A stretch of 16,180 nt of DNA from Omnitrophica bacterium GWA2_41_15 (lineage in GTDB: Bacteria > Omnitrophota > Gorgyraeia > Gorgyraeales > Gorgyraeaceae), in NCBI GenBank assembly GCA_919902485.1, contig CAKKRB010000029.1, positions 1 to 16,180 of the forward strand, given 5' to 3'. The position numbers were made by a program, and so were the translations under genes. Below are positions 14,284-16,180 of the stretch, one piece after another; position 1 is the first letter of the stretch, and each line of letters begins with the position of its first letter. The notes under the pieces were generated by a model. That model had not been told where the DNA came from and searched no databases. It was given only the letters and a program-made list of their open reading frames with translations.

Positions 14284-14984
14284 AAACACCTCTTGAACAT
14301 TGTAGCCTTCTTTATTAATATCTTTGCTAATTCCAAATCCTCTCTTGTCGTAATTTTTATATTGCTGTACGACCCCATTACAATCTTCGGCTTTACGCCG
14401 ATCTTTTCCACAAGCATTGCATCATCTGTCGCCCTGATATTTTTCTTCCTGGCGAATTCATATGCCTTCATTATCAGGTCTTTTTTAAAAACCTGGGGCG
14501 TCTGGGCTTCCCAGAAATATTGCCTGGGAGGGGTATGTTTAATGAATCTATCTTCGCTCACAAATTTCAGAGTAGATTTTACAGGAATGCCTGCTACACT
14601 AGCTTTGAACCTGGCAGCTGCTTTTAATAAATCCTCTATAAGCTCATCTGTTACAAAAGGCCTCACGCCGTCATGTATCAGGACATAGTCGATATCATCT
14701 GACACAGCCCTTAATGCATTATAAACAGAATCAATGCGTTCCCTGCCTCCTGCCAAAAGCCTTACTTTTTTTATACCGTATTTCTGGATTATCTCCCTAC
14801 GAGCCTTGCTTATTTTGTCTTTCTGAACTGCAACAAGTATCTCTTTTATCTTTTTATTCCGCTCAAGTGCAATCAGCGTATGAGCAAGCACAGGCTTTGC
14901 GCCAAGCTTGATATATGGCTTCCCTATCCTTGTCTTTAATCTTATCCCCCTGCCTGCGCTGGGGACAATAGCCGCTACTTTCAT
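14268..14984 (-). CDS. ispD: 2-C-methyl-D-erythritol 4-phosphate cytidylyltransferase
   Basis: Transfers CMP from CTP to MEP, giving CDP-ME. The nucleotide-binding start is MKVAAIVPSAGRGIRL, followed by GKPYIKLGAKPVLAHTL; further motifs are GGRERIDSVYNAL, the metal-binding IHDGVRPFV, PVKSTLK, EAQTPQVFKK and ATDDAMLVE. Started at ATG 14984, the protein is 238 residues, a typical length. The frame extends three codons to TTG 14993, but the conserved N-terminus begins at the ATG. The start lies just downstream of the PIN-TRAM gene's stop (14990), so the two are effectively contiguous. It overlaps ispF by 16 bases. Confidence 0.96.
   Translation of the reverse strand: MKVAAIVPSAGRGIRLKTRIGKPYIKLGAKPVLAHTLIALERNKKIKEILVAVQKDKISKARREIIQKYGIKKVRLLAGGRERIDSVYNALRAVSDDIDYVLIHDGVRPFVTDELIEDLLKAAARFKASVAGIPVKSTLKFVSEDRFIKHTPPRQYFWEAQTPQVFKKDLIMKAYEFARKKNIRATDDAMLVEKIGVKPKIVMGSYSNIKITTREDLELAKILIKKATMFKRCLCESG
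14289..14294 (-). promoter_or_regulatory. Ribosome-binding site fixing the ispF start
   Basis: AAGAGG on the minus strand lies 5 bases before ATG 14283, inside the end of ispD. It overlaps the alternative GTG at 14289, which therefore cannot be served by it. Confidence 0.6.
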
Positions 14985-14989
14985 ATATA

Positions 14990-16003
14990 TCAAGGCCTGG
15001 CCTTGTTGTTCTCCGGTAATTTTGCGAATATCATCCTGCCTGCCGCTGTCTGAAGCACGCTGCCCACAACCGCATTTACATTCTGGCCTATAAACCGCCT
15101 AGCGTTATCAACCACCACCATGGTGCCGTCTTCAAGATAGCCTACAGCCTGATTGTATTCCTTGCCTTCCTTAATAAGCCTGATCTCAAGTTTTTCTCCA
15201 GGAAGCACAACAGGCCTCAGGGCATTTGCCAGTTCATTCACATTTAACACCCTTATCCCCTGTATTTCAGAAACCTTGTTAAGGTTATAGTCGTTTGTAA
15301 AAATCTTTGCGCCAAGCACCTTAGCAAGTTTCACCAGTTTTAAATCCACTTCTTTTATGTCTGCAAAATCCTCGTTGTGTATCTTCACGTCTATGTTGGG
15401 ACTTTTCTGAAGTTTTCCAAGTATATCCAGCCCTCTTCTTCCGCGTTCGCGTTTCAGCGAATCAGACGAATCAGCTATCTGCTGCAGTTCTTTTAGCACA
15501 AAACGCGGCACTATAAATTTCCCGTCAAGAAACCCTGTTTTGCATATATCAGCTATCCTGCCGTCTATGATAACGCTCGTATCCAGGAGTATCATTTCAT
15601 CTTTCTGGTCCTGTCTGGAAAATTTTACATACGGAACTATTATATTAAACTCGTCCCTTCCGCGTATAGCCATAATCATTCCCAGGTAGCAGAATACAAG
15701 CGTAAGAATAACCCGCAAAGAATATACCAGATTTTGACCAAGTGAAATAAGCGCTATGGTGTCAGAGACAACCTTTGCCATTATAAGCCCGAACAGAAGA
15801 CCAAAGACAGCTGAAGAAAGGCCCCTTACTGAAACCTTCCTCATTGTAAACTCAAGCAGTATTATCAGCAAAGAAACTACAAAACCTATAGCGCTTCCAA
15901 GGAAACTGAAATTAGAAGCCCCTGCCTGTATAAACGACCCGACCTGAAAACCTATTATCACGCTAAGTATGACGAAAAAGATTCGTATAAATATTAATGT
16001 CAT
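14990..16003 (-). CDS. PIN-TRAM membrane protein, YacL family
   Basis: The 337-residue protein has four N-terminal hydrophobic segments (about 4-22, 33-52, 62-86, 92-113). A PIN nuclease-like domain follows, beginning LLDTSVIIDGRI, with acidic residues D141, E172, D220 and D238 (FTNDYNL). A C-terminal TRAM domain covers about 265-328 (PGEKLEIRLIKEGKEYNQAVGYLEDGTMVVVDNA). The layout matches Bacillus YacL, which also precedes ispD-ispF. The acidic PIN quartet suggests RNase activity, but the cellular substrate is not established for this family to my knowledge. GAGGAGGG 5 bases before ATG 16003 is the strongest ribosome site in the window. A double hairpin lies upstream, suggesting this gene starts a transcription unit. 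Confidence 0.92.
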   Translation of the reverse strand: MTLIFIRIFFVILSVIIGFQVGSFIQAGASNFSFLGSAIGFVVSLLIILLEFTMRKVSVRGLSSAVFGLLFGLIMAKVVSDTIALISLGQNLVYSLRVILTLVFCYLGMIMAIRGRDEFNIIVPYVKFSRQDQKDEMILLDTSVIIDGRIADICKTGFLDGKFIVPRFVLKELQQIADSSDSLKRERGRRGLDILGKLQKSPNIDVKIHNEDFADIKEVDLKLVKLAKVLGAKIFTNDYNLNKVSEIQGIRVLNVNELANALRPVVLPGEKLEIRLIKEGKEYNQAVGYLEDGTMVVVDNARRFIGQNVNAVVGSVLQTAAGRMIFAKLPENNKARP

Positions 16004-16008
16004 CTATA

Positions 16009-16016
16009 CCCTCCTC
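16009..16016 (-). promoter_or_regulatory. Strong ribosome-binding site of the PIN-TRAM gene
   Basis: GAGGAGGG, spaced 5 bases (TATAG) from ATG 16003. It is nearly a full complement of the 16S tail, unlike the weak sites of the coupled genes in the window. Confidence 0.75.
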
Positions 16017-16026
16017 AAATGAGTAG

Positions 16027-16057
16027 ACGACTTACGGAGTGGAGCGACGTAAGTCGT
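16027..16057. repeat. Hairpin element A upstream of the PIN-TRAM gene
   Basis: Perfect 10-base arms ACGACTTACG (16027-16036) and CGTAAGTCGT (16048-16057) enclose an 11-base loop GAGTGGAGCGA. No T-run follows on the transcribed strand. It is adjacent to hairpin B and belongs to neither the 41-bp nor the TCGAC-core family. Confidence 0.75.
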
Positions 16058-16080
16058 AGTTCGCAGACCGTCTGCGAACT
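16058..16080. repeat. Hairpin element B abutting the upstream stop codon
   Basis: Perfect 10-base arms AGTTCGCAGA (16058-16067) and TCTGCGAACT (16071-16080) around CCG. It begins where hairpin A ends, and its outer base is the last base of the upstream gene's TAA stop. Two stable hairpins in tandem after a stop could stabilise or terminate the upstream transcript, but no U-tract is present. Confidence 0.8.
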
Positions 16081-16180
16081 TATTTCTTTTTCCTTGGTTC
16101 TTTGGGCTCCGGTTGCTTGAATAAGAGCTTCCACGGATGCTGTTTTATATCAAGCACCATTTCATCAATGTGCCTATACA
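16080..16180 (-). CDS. C-terminal end of an unidentified protein, possibly MCE/MlaD family
   Basis: Only the last 33 codons are in the window, ending in TAA at 16080. The tail reads YRHIDEMVLDIKQHPWKLLF and continues with a basic, proline-rich KQPEPKEPRKKK. The pattern of an amphipathic helix followed by [KR]-x-[HN]-P-W-[KR]-LL resembles the ends of MCE-domain (MlaD-like) lipid-transport proteins as I recall them. This is weak evidence; the MCE domain itself would lie outside the window. The same frame is open to the window edge, and the gene is separated from the PIN-TRAM gene by two hairpins. Confidence 0.5.
   Translation of the reverse strand, partial: YRHIDEMVLDIKQHPWKLLFKQPEPKEPRKKK

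Overview
All recognised genes lie on the minus strand, so the window reads from right to left. They are compact bacterial housekeeping genes, usually overlapping by 4 to 20 bases or separated by a few bases. Base composition looks moderately AT-rich, with frequent ATA isoleucine codons. The gene set includes the MEP isoprenoid route, the t6A tRNA-modification proteins, alanine racemase and a possible MCE-type envelope protein fragment. With the density of small palindromic repeats, this suggests a deep-branching Gram-negative or candidate-phylum bacterium such as Omnitrophota. That placement is inference and was not tested. No plasmid, phage, transposase or CRISPR features were seen.

Layout in transcription order: (a) 16180-16080, the last 33 codons of a protein that may belong to the MCE/MlaD family. 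(b) 16003-12399, a PIN-TRAM membrane protein of the YacL type, ispD, ispF and cysS, an order also known from Firmicutes. (c) 12206-5239, tmk, holB, ricT (PSP1), metG, a NifS/IscS-type cysteine desulfurase, tatD and a CPBP-family membrane protease. (d) 5190-2089, a DUF362 protein with two [4Fe-4S] motifs, mtnA and thiL. (e) 2042-1, tsaE, tsaB and alanine racemase, which runs off the left edge. Together these cover isoprenoid precursors, aminoacyl-tRNA supply, dTMP and clamp-loader functions, sulfur transfer, tRNA t6A modification, thiamine diphosphate and D-alanine.

The notable feature is a population of short palindromic elements from several sequence families. A 41-bp palindrome occurs three times, always in the same orientation, at the boundaries between groups b/c, c/d and d/e. 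A double hairpin lies at boundary a/b. Other palindromic elements lie inside reading frames and are translated in frame. One adds about 27 residues to TatD, two lie in CysS, one forms the C-terminal tail of MtnA and reaches the thiL ribosome-binding site, and a weaker one lies inside MtnA. This resembles the in-frame palindromic elements known from Rickettsia, but the sequences here are different. I found no gene in the window that could mobilise them.
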